A stretch of DNA of 64,000 nucleotides from Streptomyces sp. NRRL F-6131. GTDB lineage: Bacteria > Actinomycetota > Actinomycetes > Streptomycetales > Streptomycetaceae. A program made the position numbers and the translations under genes. Shown piece after piece: positions 25,412 to 32,843 of this stretch. The notes under the pieces are model-generated. The model was not told where the DNA came from. It did no database searches and saw only the letters and a program-made list of their open reading frames with translations. Numbering within the stretch: position 1 is the first letter of the stretch; the number at the start of each line of letters is the position of its first letter. The stretch covers positions 186,001 through 250,000 of the forward strand of contig JOHN01000013.1 in assembly GCA_000719695.1 (NCBI GenBank), given 5' to 3'.

Positions 25412-26330
25412 GACCGGGCCGGAGCGGGCGAGCACCCGGGCGGTCTTCGCCGACGCGCTGCCGGAACTCGCGATCCGCCACAACGTGCTGGTGGTCGACA
25501 CCGACACCGGGAGCGTCAAGCCGGCCCCCGGGATGGACTACCTCAACGTCGGCATCGCGGAGAACGCGGCCGTCGGGCTCGCCGCCGGCGCCGAGCACTG
25601 CGGACGGCGCGCCCTGGTCTGCACCTTCGCGGCCTTCTCGGTGAGCCGGGCGTTCGAGTTCATCAAGCTCGACATCGCCTACCCGCGGCGCCGGGTCTGC
25701 GTCGTCGGCACGCACGGCGGCGCCAGTGGCGGCTGGCTGGGGCCGACCCACCACGCCACCGAGGACCTCGCGCTGATGAACGCCCTGCCGCACATGCGGG
25801 TGGTCGTCCCCGCCGACGCGCGCCAGGCGGTGTCCCTGCTGGGGCAGTGCCTGGAGTACGACGGCCCGACCTACCTGCGGCTCGGCCGCAAGGACTCGCC
25901 GGTGTTCGCGGGGCTCCCCGAGCCCGAACTCGGCGTCCCGCAGGAGGTCCGCCCCGGCCGGGACATCGCCCTGGTCGCCACCGGCCCGGAGATCCTGGCC
26001 ACCGCCCTGGAGGTCGCGGACGGCCTCGCCGGGGCGGGGCACAGCGTGCAGGTGATCAACGTGCACACCGTCGACCCGGAGTCCGCCGACGCCGTCGGCC
26101 GGGCCGTGGCCGCCGGCTGCCGGTGGCTGGTCACGCTGGAGGAGGCGTGGACCTCCGGCGGCATGGGCGCCCAGGTCGCGGCCGCGCTCGGGGCCCGCGG
26201 GATCCGCTGGCTGCCGATCGGCGTCACCGGCTTCCTCCCGCCCGGCAGCCACGGCTCCCTGCTGGAGGCCGGCGGACTCACCACCGAGGACGTGCTCCGG
26301 CGGGTCCTGACGTTCGTCACCCACCCGTAG
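25404..26330 (+). CDS. Transketolase-like C-terminal subunit
   Basis: This 308-residue protein is the second half of a split transketolase, combining the pyrimidine-binding domain (DYLNVGIAENAAVGLAAGAEH with the catalytic Glu, TFAAFSVSRAFEFIKLDIAY, GTHGGASGGWLGPTHHATEDLALM) and the C-terminal domain (VALVATGPEILATALEVADGL restricted here to DIALVATGPEILATALEVAD). It overlaps the N-terminal subunit gene by 8 bp and is in the same operon, so the two form one enzyme. In known carrier-protein pathways the pair extends LysW-bound glutamate semialdehyde by two carbons; DXP synthase or pyruvate dehydrogenase-like roles are less likely given the neighbours. Confidence 0.88.
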   Translation: MPETGPERASTRAVFADALPELAIRHNVLVVDTDTGSVKPAPGMDYLNVGIAENAAVGLAAGAEHCGRRALVCTFAAFSVSRAFEFIKLDIAYPRRRVCVVGTHGGASGGWLGPTHHATEDLALMNALPHMRVVVPADARQAVSLLGQCLEYDGPTYLRLGRKDSPVFAGLPEPELGVPQEVRPGRDIALVATGPEILATALEVADGLAGAGHSVQVINVHTVDPESADAVGRAVAAGCRWLVTLEEAWTSGGMGAQVAAALGARGIRWLPIGVTGFLPPGSHGSLLEAGGLTTEDVLRRVLTFVTHP

Positions 26331-26354
26331 CGATCGAGAGAGAGGACAGACGAG

Positions 26355-26522
26355 ATGGACGCACTGTGCATCAGTTGCGACGGCCCGCTGAAGATACCGG
26401 CGGACAGTTTCCCGGGGGAGATCGTGAGCTGTCCCGGATGCGCGACCGAGCTGGAGATCCTGTCGGCGGACCCGCTGGAGCTGGCCCTCGCGCCCGAGCC
26501 CGAAGAGGACTGGGGTGAATGA
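26355..26522 (+). CDS. lysW: LysW-type amino-group carrier protein
   Basis: This 55-residue acidic zinc-ribbon protein starts MDALCISCDGPLKIP and has two CxxC pairs (Cys5/Cys8 and Cys26/Cys29). It ends PEPEEDWGE; the EDWGE tail is the hallmark of LysW, whose terminal glutamate gamma-carboxyl is joined to the alpha-amine of glutamate or alpha-aminoadipate, so that intermediates are carried and protected during biosynthesis. AGAGAGGAC lies before the ATG. The last 8 bases overlap the ligase gene. Lysine biosynthesis in streptomycetes uses the diaminopimelate route, and the gene is surrounded by biosynthetic genes, so it serves secondary metabolism, as in vazabitide A formation. Confidence 0.95.
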   Translation: MDALCISCDGPLKIPADSFPGEIVSCPGCATELEILSADPLELALAPEPEEDWGE

Positions 26523-27399
26523 TCGGCGCGGGACGTCGCAGCCGCTCGGGATCCTGCTGTCGACCGTCCGGTACGAGGAGCGGCGCCTGCTGGCCGAGCT
26601 GGAGCGCCGCGAGGTCCCGGTCGTCCGGCTGGACCCCCGCACCCTGGCGTTCGCCCCGGCGGACGTCGAGGAGCTGCGGGGGATGACGGTGCTCAACCGG
26701 GAGATCTCCGCCCAGCGGGCGGCGCTCGCCGCGGAGTCGCTGGAGGCGTTCGGCGCCCGGACGGTGAACGACGCCTCGGCGATCCGGGTGTGCGGCAACA
26801 AGTGGTCCACCTACCTGCGGTTGCGGCAGGCGGGCGTGCCGACCCCGGTGACCCTGCTGGCCCCCACCCCGGAGGCCGGCCGGGCGGCGGTCGAGGCGGT
26901 CGGCTACCCCGCGGTGATCAAGCCGCTGAGCGCCTCCTGGGGCAACCGGGTCAGTCTGATCACCGACCGGTACGCGGCCGACGCCGTCCTGGAGCACTGC
27001 GCCGCACTGCCGTCGGCCGTCGCGCGCACCGTGATCGTCCAGGAGGCGGTCCGGCCGGGCTCGCCGGACATCCGGGGCATCGTGGTCGACGGCGTCTGCG
27101 TGGGCGCCATCACCCGGTCCAGCAGTGACTGGCGCAACAACGTGGCCAGGGGCGCGACCGTCGAGGAGCACCCGCCGAGCGAGGAGGTCCACCGGCTCTG
27201 CGTCCGGGCGGCCGCCGCCGTCGGCGCGGTGGTCGCCGGCGTGGACCTGGTCGAGCGCGCGGACGGGAGCCACACGGTGCTGGAGGTGAACTCCCGGGTC
27301 GAATTCCAGGGATTCGAGCGGGCCACGGGCGTCGACGTCGCCGCGCGCATCGTCGAGGCCTGGACCGCCGAGCTGATCGAGGTGAGGGAACCGGTATGA
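26515..27399 (+). CDS. lysX: LysX/RimK-type ATP-grasp ligase for the carrier protein
   Basis: This 294-residue ATP-grasp protein matches LysX/ArgX ligases, which join the alpha-amine of alpha-aminoadipate or glutamate to the C-terminal Glu of LysW using ATP. Visible features are the N-terminal GILLSTVRYEERRLLAEL, NDASAIRVCGNKWSTYLRLRQAGVPTP, the ATP-binding AVIKPLSASWGNRVSLI, SSDWRNNVARGATVEEH (the loop near the substrate) and the metal-binding VLEVNSRVEFQGFE. The GTG start at 26515 lies within the end of the LysW gene. Glutamate is the likely substrate because the following genes fit the glutamate semialdehyde branch, but aminoadipate cannot be excluded. Confidence 0.92.
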   Translation: MNDRRGTSQPLGILLSTVRYEERRLLAELERREVPVVRLDPRTLAFAPADVEELRGMTVLNREISAQRAALAAESLEAFGARTVNDASAIRVCGNKWSTYLRLRQAGVPTPVTLLAPTPEAGRAAVEAVGYPAVIKPLSASWGNRVSLITDRYAADAVLEHCAALPSAVARTVIVQEAVRPGSPDIRGIVVDGVCVGAITRSSSDWRNNVARGATVEEHPPSEEVHRLCVRAAAAVGAVVAGVDLVERADGSHTVLEVNSRVEFQGFERATGVDVAARIVEAWTAELIEVREPV

Positions 27400-28406
27400 A
27401 ACGCATCGCAGTGGTGGGCGGGCGGGGTTTCGTGGGGGGTGAGCTGCTGCGCCTGCTCGTCCACCATCCCGAGGTCGAGGTCGCCGCGGTGACCTCCGAC
27501 ACCCAGGCCGGCCGTGCCGTGGAGACCGCGCACCCGCCGTTGCGCGGGAGCGGCCTCCGGTACCGCCGACGCGCGGACCTGGAGCCGGTCGACCTGGTCT
27601 TCCTGGCCGGTGTCCACGGGTCCACGGCGGAGATCATCGACGAGATGGCGGCGCTCGCGCCGAAGATCGTCGACCTGACCGCCGACTTCCGGATCGAGGA
27701 CCCGGAGCTGATGGAGCGCTACTACGGCCGGCGCCGCACGGGGGAGCACGCCAAGGCCTTCGTCCGCGGCCTGCCCGAACTGCACCGCAAGCAGATCGTC
27801 GACGCCGACCGGGTCGCCGTCCCCGGATGCATGGCCACCAGCGCCATCCTGAGCCTCGCGCCGCTCGCGGCCCGGGGGCTGCTCCAGGACGTCCAGGTCG
27901 ACGCCCGGACCGGCAGCAGCGGTTCCGGCGCCTCCGGCGGCGACGCCAACTCCCACGCGCTGCGCAGCGGAGTGCTGCGGGTGTTCGCGCCGTTCGGCCA
28001 CCGGCACGAGGCCGAGGTGTCCGAGGCGCTCGGGGTCGACGTGTCGATGACGGTCACCGCGACGCCGCAGGTGCGCGGGGTGCAGACGCTGGCGAAGGTG
28101 GCGGTCGGGGAGGTCGGCGAGCGTGAACTCCTCGCCGCGTACCGCGAGGACTACGGCGCGGAGCCGTTCGTCCGGCTGGTGAACAGCCCGCGCGGGACGT
28201 ACCGCTACCCGGACCCCAAGGTGCTGCTCGGCTCGAACTTCTGCGACGTCGGCGTGGTCGCCGACGGCCGCGGCCGGGCGCTGGTGATGGGCAGCCTGGA
28301 CAACCTGGTGAAGGGGGCCGCGGGCGGCGCCGTGCAGTGCATGAACCTGATGCTCGGCCTGCCGGAGACGTACGGGCTGACCTTTCCCGGATTGCACCCG
28401 GTGTGA
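27396..28406 (+). CDS. lysY: LysY/ArgC-type N-acyl-gamma-glutamyl-phosphate reductase
   Basis: This 336-residue protein belongs to the ArgC/LysY family, which reduces the carrier-bound acyl phosphate to a semialdehyde with NADPH. It has the Rossmann start IAVVGGRGFVGGELLRLL, the catalytic cysteine in VPGCMATSAILSLAPL (the C-x-A-T form is LysY-like rather than the GCYPT of ArgC), and SGSGASGGDANSHALRSG. The active-site His is probably in FAPFGHRHEAEV. It overlaps the upstream gene by four bases (ATGA) and the downstream kinase by four (GTGA). The proposed product is the AmCP-linked glutamate semialdehyde that accepts a C2 unit from the transketolase. Confidence 0.93.
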   Translation: MKRIAVVGGRGFVGGELLRLLVHHPEVEVAAVTSDTQAGRAVETAHPPLRGSGLRYRRRADLEPVDLVFLAGVHGSTAEIIDEMAALAPKIVDLTADFRIEDPELMERYYGRRRTGEHAKAFVRGLPELHRKQIVDADRVAVPGCMATSAILSLAPLAARGLLQDVQVDARTGSSGSGASGGDANSHALRSGVLRVFAPFGHRHEAEVSEALGVDVSMTVTATPQVRGVQTLAKVAVGEVGERELLAAYREDYGAEPFVRLVNSPRGTYRYPDPKVLLGSNFCDVGVVADGRGRALVMGSLDNLVKGAAGGAVQCMNLMLGLPETYGLTFPGLHPV

Positions 28407-29233
28407 CCGTGACGAGAATCGTGGTGAAGTGGGGCGGCAGCCTCCAGGAGAACAGCGGCGCGATCGCCGACGACATCGCCGCGCTCCGGCGCGAGCACCG
28501 GATCGTCGTGGTGCACGGCGGCTCCCGGGACATCGACGACACCATCAGGGAGCTCGGGCTGCCCCGGCGCACCCTGGAGTCCCCGGACGGCATGGTCACC
28601 CGGTACACCGACGCGCCGACCCTCACCGCCCTGATGATGGCGATGCGGGGCCGGACCCAGGCGCGGATCGTCTCGGAGCTGGCCGCGCGCGGCGTCACGG
28701 CGGCGGGGCTGTCGGGCATGGACGGCGGACTGGTCCGCACCGAACGCAAGGCGGCGGTCCGCGCGGTGTTCGGGGACAGCGTCCGGGTGGTGCGGGACAA
28801 CTTCGCCGGCAAGGTGGTCGGCGTGGACACCAGGGTCCTGGACGCGCTGCTCGCCTGTGACGTGGTGCCCGTCGTCTGCCCGCCGGGCATGACGGCCGAC
28901 GGACAGCCGACCAACGTCGACGCGGACCGGATGGCCTGCGCGATCGCGGCCGCCTGGCGGGCCGACCGGCTGCTGCTCTTCACGGACACACCGGGGGTGC
29001 TCGCCGACCGCGACGATCCCGCCTCCACCATCGCCGAGTTGAGCCGGGACGACGCCAAGGGCCTGGTGGCCGAGCTGAGCGGCGGCATGCGGATGAAGGT
29101 CGCCGCCGCGGTGGAGGCGCTGGGCAAGGGCGCCCGGGCGGTCCAGGTCTGCGACGGGCGGGTGGAGGCGCCGATCGCGGCCGCCCTGCGCGGCAGCGGG
29201 ACCCTCATCGGAAAGGGCCGGGACGAGTCATGA
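28403..29233 (+). CDS. lysZ: LysZ-type acetylglutamate kinase-family enzyme
   Basis: This 276-residue amino acid kinase starts TRIVVKWGGSLQENSGAIADDI and carries VVVHGGSRDIDDTIRELG, GLSGMDGGLVRTERK, PTNVDADRMACAIAAAW, LLLFTDTPGVLADRDD and a terminal GKGARAVQVCDGR, all typical of ArgB/LysZ kinases. It phosphorylates the side-chain carboxyl of the LysW-linked glutamate or aminoadipate. The GTG at 28403 overlaps the previous stop (GTGA); GTG 28409 is an alternative with little effect on the protein. It is placed between the reductase and hydrolase, as in LysW operons. Confidence 0.93.
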   Translation: MTVTRIVVKWGGSLQENSGAIADDIAALRREHRIVVVHGGSRDIDDTIRELGLPRRTLESPDGMVTRYTDAPTLTALMMAMRGRTQARIVSELAARGVTAAGLSGMDGGLVRTERKAAVRAVFGDSVRVVRDNFAGKVVGVDTRVLDALLACDVVPVVCPPGMTADGQPTNVDADRMACAIAAAWRADRLLLFTDTPGVLADRDDPASTIAELSRDDAKGLVAELSGGMRMKVAAAVEALGKGARAVQVCDGRVEAPIAAALRGSGTLIGKGRDES

Positions 29234-30318
29234 CGATCCATCAGCTCAGAACGACACCGAGCGAGTTGACCGAGAGTGCCGCCGTCGCGCTGCTCGCCGA
29301 GGTGGTGGCGATCCCGTCCGTCTCCGGCGGCGAGCAGAAGCTGGCGGAGCGACTGCGGGACGTCGCGGCCGGGTACGGCGCGCAGAGCCACCTCGACGAG
29401 GCGGGGAACGTGCACGCCCTGGTCGGGCAGGGGTCGCGCACCGTCATGCTGCTCAGCCACCTGGACACGGTGCCGGGCGAGGTGCCCTTCGAACACACCG
29501 GGCACCTGGTCCGCGGCCGGGGGGCCGTCGACGCCAAGGGGCCGTTGACGGCGATGCTCGTCGCGGCGCTCACCAGCGGGGACCTCGGCATCCGGGTCCA
29601 CTGGGTGGGCGTGGTCGAGGAGGAGACGCTCTGGTCCCGGGGCGCCGAACACGTCCGGGTGACCGTCCCCGTGCCCGACGCCGTGATCGTGGGCGAACCC
29701 AGCGGGGCGTCCTCGGTCACCGTCGGCTACAAGGGGATAGTCGAACTCGCCGTCCGCTGCGAAGTCCCGCGCACGCACACCGCGACGCCCGGGCCGAAGG
29801 CCGGCGAGATCCTGGTGCGCTCGCTCGCCCGGCTCTTCGACACCTACGGGGCGCGGGGGAACGACACCTTCGACGAGGTGGGCATGGTCATCAGGGACGG
29901 CCGCTTCGAGCCCTTCGCCGCCTCGTGCTCGCTGCTGTTCCGCACCCCGCCGGGAACGACGGCCGAGGGGCTGCTGCGCGAGGTCAGGGCGGTCCTCGGC
30001 GAGCGGATCGAGGTGTCGGCGGTGTACGAGGTGCCGGCCGTCACCGTGCCGCGGAGCTCCGCCTGCGTCCGGGCGCTGTCCCGCGCCATCGCCGCCGGGG
30101 GGCACCGGCCCAGCCACAAGCTCAAGACCGGCACCAGCGACATGAACACCCTGAGCAGGACCTGGAAGGTGCCGATGGCCACCTACGGGCCGGGGGACTG
30201 CCACGAGGACCACACCGACACCGAGCACATCCTGGTCCAGGAGTACCTGGACGGCGTCCGCGTCCTGCGGGCCGCCCTGGGCGAACTGGCCACGACCCTC
30301 CCGGAGGCAGCGTCATGA
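29230..30318 (+). CDS. lysK: LysK-type M20 metallopeptidase (carrier release)
   Basis: This 362-residue zinc hydrolase of the M20 family matches LysK, which cleaves the isopeptide bond between LysW and the finished amino acid. Metal-binding segments are LLSHLDTVPGEVPFEHTG, GRGAVDAKGPLTAMLVAAL, GVVEEETLWSRGAEH and GEPSGASSVTVGYKG; near the C-terminus are LKTGTSDMNTLS and GDCHEDHTDTEHI, which supplies the last histidine. It starts ATG 29230, overlapping the kinase stop, and its own stop overlaps the sulfotransferase start (ATGA). Release by this enzyme would deliver the free diamino acid, or a sulfated or acetylated form, to the NRPS. Confidence 0.92.
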   Translation: MTIHQLRTTPSELTESAAVALLAEVVAIPSVSGGEQKLAERLRDVAAGYGAQSHLDEAGNVHALVGQGSRTVMLLSHLDTVPGEVPFEHTGHLVRGRGAVDAKGPLTAMLVAALTSGDLGIRVHWVGVVEEETLWSRGAEHVRVTVPVPDAVIVGEPSGASSVTVGYKGIVELAVRCEVPRTHTATPGPKAGEILVRSLARLFDTYGARGNDTFDEVGMVIRDGRFEPFAASCSLLFRTPPGTTAEGLLREVRAVLGERIEVSAVYEVPAVTVPRSSACVRALSRAIAAGGHRPSHKLKTGTSDMNTLSRTWKVPMATYGPGDCHEDHTDTEHILVQEYLDGVRVLRAALGELATTLPEAAS

Positions 30319-31067
30319 CGGAACAGCCGAGTCTCCTGGCGCTCTGGAGCGTCCCGCGGTCACGGTCGACCGCGTTCGAACGCGCGATGTACGAGCGCGG
30401 TGACTTCCTGGTGGTCCACGAGCCGTTCTCCCGGGTGAGCGACTTCGGCGAGGCCGAGGTCGCCGGCCGGACCTGCACGAGCCAGGAGGAGGTGATGGCG
30501 GCGTTGGTCGCGACGGCGGCCGAGCGGCCGGTCTTCTTCAAGGACACCACCGACTTCCCGATCGACCGGCTCGGCGCGGACCCCGGCTTCCTGCGGCGGT
30601 GCCGCCATGCCGCGATGGTCCGCAACCCCCGGGACACCGTGCGCTCGCACCTGGTGATGCAGGCCGACGCGACGTCCCCGGCGATGGGGTTCGGGCACCT
30701 GTGGGACATCGTGGAGACGGTGACCGCCGCGGGCCTGCCGATGCACCTGGTCGACGGCGACCGGCTGGCCGACGGCGCCGAGGCGGAGATGCGGCGGTAC
30801 TGCGCGGCGATGGGCATCGACTTCCGCGCCGAGGCGCTGGACTTCAGGCAGGAGCCGCCGGCCAGTTGGAAGGCCACCGAGCGCTGGCACGCCGCGGCCG
30901 GCGAGTCCCGGGCCCTGGGCGCCGCCCCGGCCCGGAAGAAGCAGCTGTCCGAGGCCCTGGAGCAGACCGCCCTGGCCTTCGAGCGGGACCAACTGCCGTA
31001 CTACGAAAGGATCACGGCGGCCCTCGGTGCGGGTGGGGTGCCCGACCCCGCGCCGTCGGCCGGTTGA
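30315..31067 (+). CDS. PAPS-dependent sulfotransferase
   Basis: This 250-residue protein has the sulfotransferase 5'-phosphosulfate loop at residues 12-20 (SVPRSRSTA) followed by FERAMYERGDFLVVHEPF, and the 3'-phosphate-binding segment RNPRDTVRSHL near residue 102. It belongs to a small-molecule sulfotransferase group rather than carbohydrate or protein sulfotransferases. It is translationally coupled to the lysK-like gene. In azabicycle pathways a hydroxyl of the diaminodihydroxyheptanoate unit is sulfated so that sulfate can leave as the nitrogen closes to an aziridine; the nearby CysC and CysD-CysN genes support a PAPS demand. The exact acceptor is inferred. Confidence 0.85.
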   Translation: MTEQPSLLALWSVPRSRSTAFERAMYERGDFLVVHEPFSRVSDFGEAEVAGRTCTSQEEVMAALVATAAERPVFFKDTTDFPIDRLGADPGFLRRCRHAAMVRNPRDTVRSHLVMQADATSPAMGFGHLWDIVETVTAAGLPMHLVDGDRLADGAEAEMRRYCAAMGIDFRAEALDFRQEPPASWKATERWHAAAGESRALGAAPARKKQLSEALEQTALAFERDQLPYYERITAALGAGGVPDPAPSAG

Positions 31068-31145
31068 TCCGACCGATCCCGACGACCGCCGGGCGACGCA
31101 CCGCCCGGAACACTAGGTTGTCATGGGCGCCGAAACCCGACGGCG

Positions 31146-31194
31146 CAGGACGATCCTGACGGCGCGTCATCATCCGTGACGTGCAGGACGATCC
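31146..31194. repeat. 11-bp direct repeat upstream of the MFS gene
   Basis: CAGGACGATCC occurs at 31146-31156 and again at 31184-31194, 38 bp apart, in the only sizeable gap (31068-31223) within this half of the cluster. The first copy is extended to the imperfect palindrome CAGGACGATCCTG. It could be a regulator site for the second transcription unit; no other gene is seen in the gap. Confidence 0.4.
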
Positions 31195-31223
31195 GGACCC
31201 GCAAGGACGACAGAGGAGCGGAC

Positions 31224-32477
31224 ATGACGTTGGGCCCTGGCTTCACCAGGCTGTGGTGGTCGCAGGGGTTGTCGAACCTGGGCGACGGCCTGGTGCTGGC
31301 GGCCGTACCCCTCCTCGCGGTGGAGATGACCCGTGACCCGCTGCTGGTCGCGGGGATCACGGTGGCGCAGTTCCTGCCCTGGCTGGTCTTCACCCTGCCG
31401 GCCGGGGCCCTCGCCGACCGCATCGACCGGCGCCTCATCATGGTGTGGGGCAACGCGATCCGCGGCGTCGGCTTCGGTCTGCTCGTCCTCACCCTGGCGG
31501 CCGACCTGCGCAACATCGTGCTGCTCTACCTCGCGGTGTTCCTGGCCGGCACGGCCGAGACCCTGGTGGACAACGCGGCCCTGACGGTGCCGCCGCGGCT
31601 GGTCGAGCGCGCCGACCTGGAGCGGGCCAACGGGCGGCTGTTCGCCACCCAGTCGGCGATCAACAACTTCGTCGGGCCGACGGCCGGGGCCGCCCTGTTC
31701 GCCCTGTCGGCGATCATGGTGTTCTCCTCCACCGCGGGGCTCTTCGCGCTCGCCGCGCTGGCCGCGATCACCCTGCCCCGGATGCTCCCCACCGCGAGCG
31801 ACACCAGCGGCGGCAAGCACTCGGCGGGCGACGTCGTCCGCAGCATCAGGGCCGGCTGGTCCTACTTCTGGGACCACCGGCTGCTGCGGCGGGTGGCGTT
31901 CATCTCCGGCTCGATCAACCTGTTCTCCTCCGCCACCGCCGGCCTGCTCGTGCTGCTGGCGACCGGCCCGCTGGGCGTCTCCAAGTCCTGGTACGGCGTC
32001 TTCATCGCGGTCCCGGCGGTGGGCGCCGTGATCGGCTCGCTGATCGCGGCGCGGGTGGTCCCGGCCATCGGCGGGGGACCGGTCACCTGGCTGGCCGCGC
32101 TGGTGCCCGCCGCCAGCTACGTCGTCCTCGGCCTCAGCGGGAGCATCGTCCTCTCCGAGATCGTCATGTTCCTCGCCGCCGTCTCCACGGCCCTCAACCA
32201 GATCGTGGTGAGCACCCTCCGTCAGGCCGCCGTCCCCGACGAACTGCTCGGCCGGGTCACCGCCGCCTACCGCCTGATCGTCCTCGGCGCCGTCCCGGTC
32301 GGCGCGCTGGTCGGCGGCGGACTGGGCCGCTGGCTGGGCCCCGAGGACGCGTTCGTGGTGTGCGGCGTCGGACTCGCGCTCGCCGCACTGGTCTTCGCCT
32401 CCCGGGTGACCACGCGGGCCCTGCGCGAGGCCGAGCGGGACGTCCGCCCGGCCACCGCCGTCGAGCAGATCTCCTGA
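31224..32477 (+). CDS. MFS exporter of the biosynthetic cluster
   Basis: This 417-residue major facilitator protein has about 12 membrane segments. It begins MTLGPGFTRLWWSQGLSNLGDGLVLAAVPLLAVEMT and has the TM2-3 loop LPAGALADRIDRRLIMVWGN. Later segments include ERADLERANGRLFATQSAINNFVGP, typical of the EmrB-unrelated DHA3-like efflux group. GAGGAG six bases upstream supports ATG 31224 over the longer open frame. It is the only exporter within the amino-group-carrier cluster and is probably responsible for product export and self-resistance. The drug specificity cannot be read. Confidence 0.88.
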   Translation: MTLGPGFTRLWWSQGLSNLGDGLVLAAVPLLAVEMTRDPLLVAGITVAQFLPWLVFTLPAGALADRIDRRLIMVWGNAIRGVGFGLLVLTLAADLRNIVLLYLAVFLAGTAETLVDNAALTVPPRLVERADLERANGRLFATQSAINNFVGPTAGAALFALSAIMVFSSTAGLFALAALAAITLPRMLPTASDTSGGKHSAGDVVRSIRAGWSYFWDHRLLRRVAFISGSINLFSSATAGLLVLLATGPLGVSKSWYGVFIAVPAVGAVIGSLIAARVVPAIGGGPVTWLAALVPAASYVVLGLSGSIVLSEIVMFLAAVSTALNQIVVSTLRQAAVPDELLGRVTAAYRLIVLGAVPVGALVGGGLGRWLGPEDAFVVCGVGLALAALVFASRVTTRALREAERDVRPATAVEQIS

Positions 32478-32567
32478 CCGCCGCCCGCACTTCGCACACC
32501 CCGGCCCCCAGCCACCCAGCCCGCACACCGGGCGCACCACGCCGAGCAGCTGAGAACAGGAGATCCC

Positions 32568-32843
32568 GTGACCGAGAACCGTGATGTCGTGTGCAAGGCC
32601 GACTACGAGCAGCCGGCCGACGAGCTGGAGGAGCAGGTCGCCGCCGTCATGGCCGAGGTGCTGGGCGTCGACCAGGTGGGCCGGCGCGACAGCTTCTACG
32701 ACTTCGGCGGCACCTCGCTGGCGGCCATCCGGATCTGCGCCCGCATCGAGCGCCGGCTCGGACTCCGGGTCGACCCGGCCTGGCTGCTGGAGCACGACGA
32801 ACTGGCCGACTTCGCCGAGCAGATCCGGCTCGGTGCGGAATGA
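32568..32843 (+). CDS. Free-standing peptidyl carrier protein
   Basis: This 91-residue protein is a single PP-binding domain. The phosphopantetheine serine lies in YDFGGTSLAAIRICARIERR, followed by the helix that ends with LADFAEQIRLG. The N-terminal extension has a Cys-Lys pair (DVVCKADYEQPADELEEQVAAV). The GTG start is preceded by AGGAGA. Its stop overlaps the start of the adenylation protein (ATGA), so the two are made together and the A protein most likely loads this carrier. Confidence 0.93.
   Translation: MTENRDVVCKADYEQPADELEEQVAAVMAEVLGVDQVGRRDSFYDFGGTSLAAIRICARIERRLGLRVDPAWLLEHDELADFAEQIRLGAE

Noticed and set aside
24533..26330. Transketolase genes as part of the pentose phosphate pathway
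   Set aside because: They are split into two short genes and embedded in a biosynthetic operon; housekeeping transketolase is a single chain of about 700 residues.
27396..29233. Reading lysY and lysZ as argC and argB of arginine biosynthesis
   Set aside because: The adjacent LysW gene with the EDWGE tail, the LysX and LysK homologues and the LysY-like C-x-A-T active site show a carrier-protein pathway; argJ and argD are absent.
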